DNA of 5,754 nt, taken from Saprospiraceae bacterium. GTDB taxonomy: Bacteria > Bacteroidota > Bacteroidia > Chitinophagales > Saprospiraceae. Shown here piece after piece: positions 5,143-5,754 of the stretch. The notes below the pieces were generated by a model, which did no database searches, was not told the origin of the DNA, and worked only from the letters and a program-made list of their open reading frames with translations. Made by a program: the position numbers and the translations under genes. The stretch is from contig JALZVB010000124.1 in assembly GCA_023300835.1 (NCBI GenBank), forward strand, positions 1 to 5,754, written 5' to 3'. Numbering within the stretch: position 1 is the first letter of the stretch; every line of letters starts with the position of its first letter.

Positions 5143-5754
5143 CCCCGAAACAGATTATCTAGTTAACTCTAGCGTTACTTCTTCATTAGAAACCTATTTT
5201 GAAAGATATAGGAACAATGTAATTGGTAATGACTTGATGATCGATACACCTTATGGTAGTAAGAAAATGATATATGCAGATTGGGTAGCCAGTGGTCGTA
5301 TGTATCAACCGATTGAAGACAAACTCACCAATGACATTGCGCCTTACGTCGCTAATACACATACTACTACAACCACTTCTGGTTGCACCATGACATTAGC
5401 ATATAATAAGTCAAGAGAGATTATAAAGAAACATGTCAACGCAAATGAAGACGATGTACTAATAAGTGCAGGATCTGGCATGACTGGTGTTGTCAATAAA
5501 CTTCAAAGAATATTAGGTCTTAAGGTTCATGAGATTTACAAAGATCAGATCGCTATAGAAGATAGACCAATAGTGATATGTTCGCATATGGAACATCATT
5601 CTAACCAGACTTCTTGGATAGAAACGATTGCAGATGTAGTGGTTTTAGACCCCTGCCCAAAAGGTCTTGTCGATTGTCAAAACTTAGAAAATATATTAGA
5701 AAAATATAAGGACAGAAAACTTAAAATTGCTGCTATTACTTCTTGTTCTAATGT
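5135..5754 (+). CDS. Aminotransferase class V-fold PLP-dependent enzyme, 3' end outside window
   Basis: The frame from ATG 5135 stays open to the right edge, giving 206 complete codons. It belongs to the class V aminotransferase / cysteine desulfurase (NifS-SufS-like) fold, a PLP enzyme family acting on amino acids such as cysteine, selenocysteine or others; the substrate cannot be assigned. Visible: YADWVASGRMYQPIEDKL (47-64), the N-terminal substrate-loop region; NTH followed by a five-Thr run (74-81); the PLP phosphate-binding SAGSGMTG (111-118); and HMEHHSNQTSW (151-161), equivalent to the EHHxN..PW motif whose His stacks on PLP. The fragment ends within a TSCSNV motif. The PLP-binding lysine lies beyond the window. 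The first 40 residues form a polar N-terminal extension with no signal peptide. The ATG lies within the glmM end (ATGAATAA, 8-nt overlap), so the two are probably co-transcribed and coupled. Fold is secure; the specific reaction is not. Confidence 0.88.
   Translation, partial: MNNPETDYLVNSSVTSSLETYFERYRNNVIGNDLMIDTPYGSKKMIYADWVASGRMYQPIEDKLTNDIAPYVANTHTTTTTSGCTMTLAYNKSREIIKKHVNANEDDVLISAGSGMTGVVNKLQRILGLKVHEIYKDQIAIEDRPIVICSHMEHHSNQTSWIETIADVVVLDPCPKGLVDCQNLENILEKYKDRKLKIAAITSCSN

Overview
This window reads as an ordinary housekeeping segment of an A+T-rich chromosome, most likely from a member of the Bacteroidota. Three things point there. The proteins have Bacteroidota-style features: the GlmM N-terminus begins MALIKSISGMRGTIGG, and UbiA and Maf are paired. 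None of the visible gene starts has a convincing Shine-Dalgarno sequence. The one good promoter-like match has the Bacteroidota -7 form TAnnTTTG. I cannot place it to genus or class. I see no mobile element, RNA gene, CRISPR array, phage gene or defence cassette.

The layout, left to right, is as follows. A 5'-truncated UbiA-family prenyltransferase (1-852, +) overlaps the start of a Maf-family nucleotide pyrophosphatase (849-1436, +) by 4 nt. Convergent to them is a minus-strand cluster, in transcription order: a PAP2-family phosphatase (3701-3141), folD (3140-2262) and prmA (2243-1410). The prmA 3' end runs 27 nt into the end of maf, so no room is left for an intergenic terminator. A 70-bp divergent spacer (3702-3771) separates this cluster from a second plus-strand unit. 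That unit is glmM (3772-5142), overlapping by 8 nt a class V aminotransferase-fold gene that runs off the right edge (5135-5754). The window is almost wholly coding, and no gene-free stretch approaches 300 bases.

The genes serve separate core tasks: isoprenoid transfer in the membrane, cleavage of non-canonical or pyrimidine nucleotides, one-carbon folate metabolism, methylation of ribosomal protein L11, lipid phosphate hydrolysis, and amino-sugar supply for the cell wall. The clustering looks like compact genome packing rather than a single pathway. GlmM (UDP-GlcNAc supply) and the PAP2 enzyme (possibly undecaprenyl pyrophosphate recycling) could both touch envelope synthesis, but that link is inference.

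No previously undescribed system is evident. The points most worth a second look are these: the whole PAP2-folD-prmA cluster lies in one reading frame with three TAG stops, the first fused directly to the folD GTG start; a G8 run sits inside maf; and a few family motifs carry substitutions (PAP2 Q147, the UbiA region after the first Asp motif).
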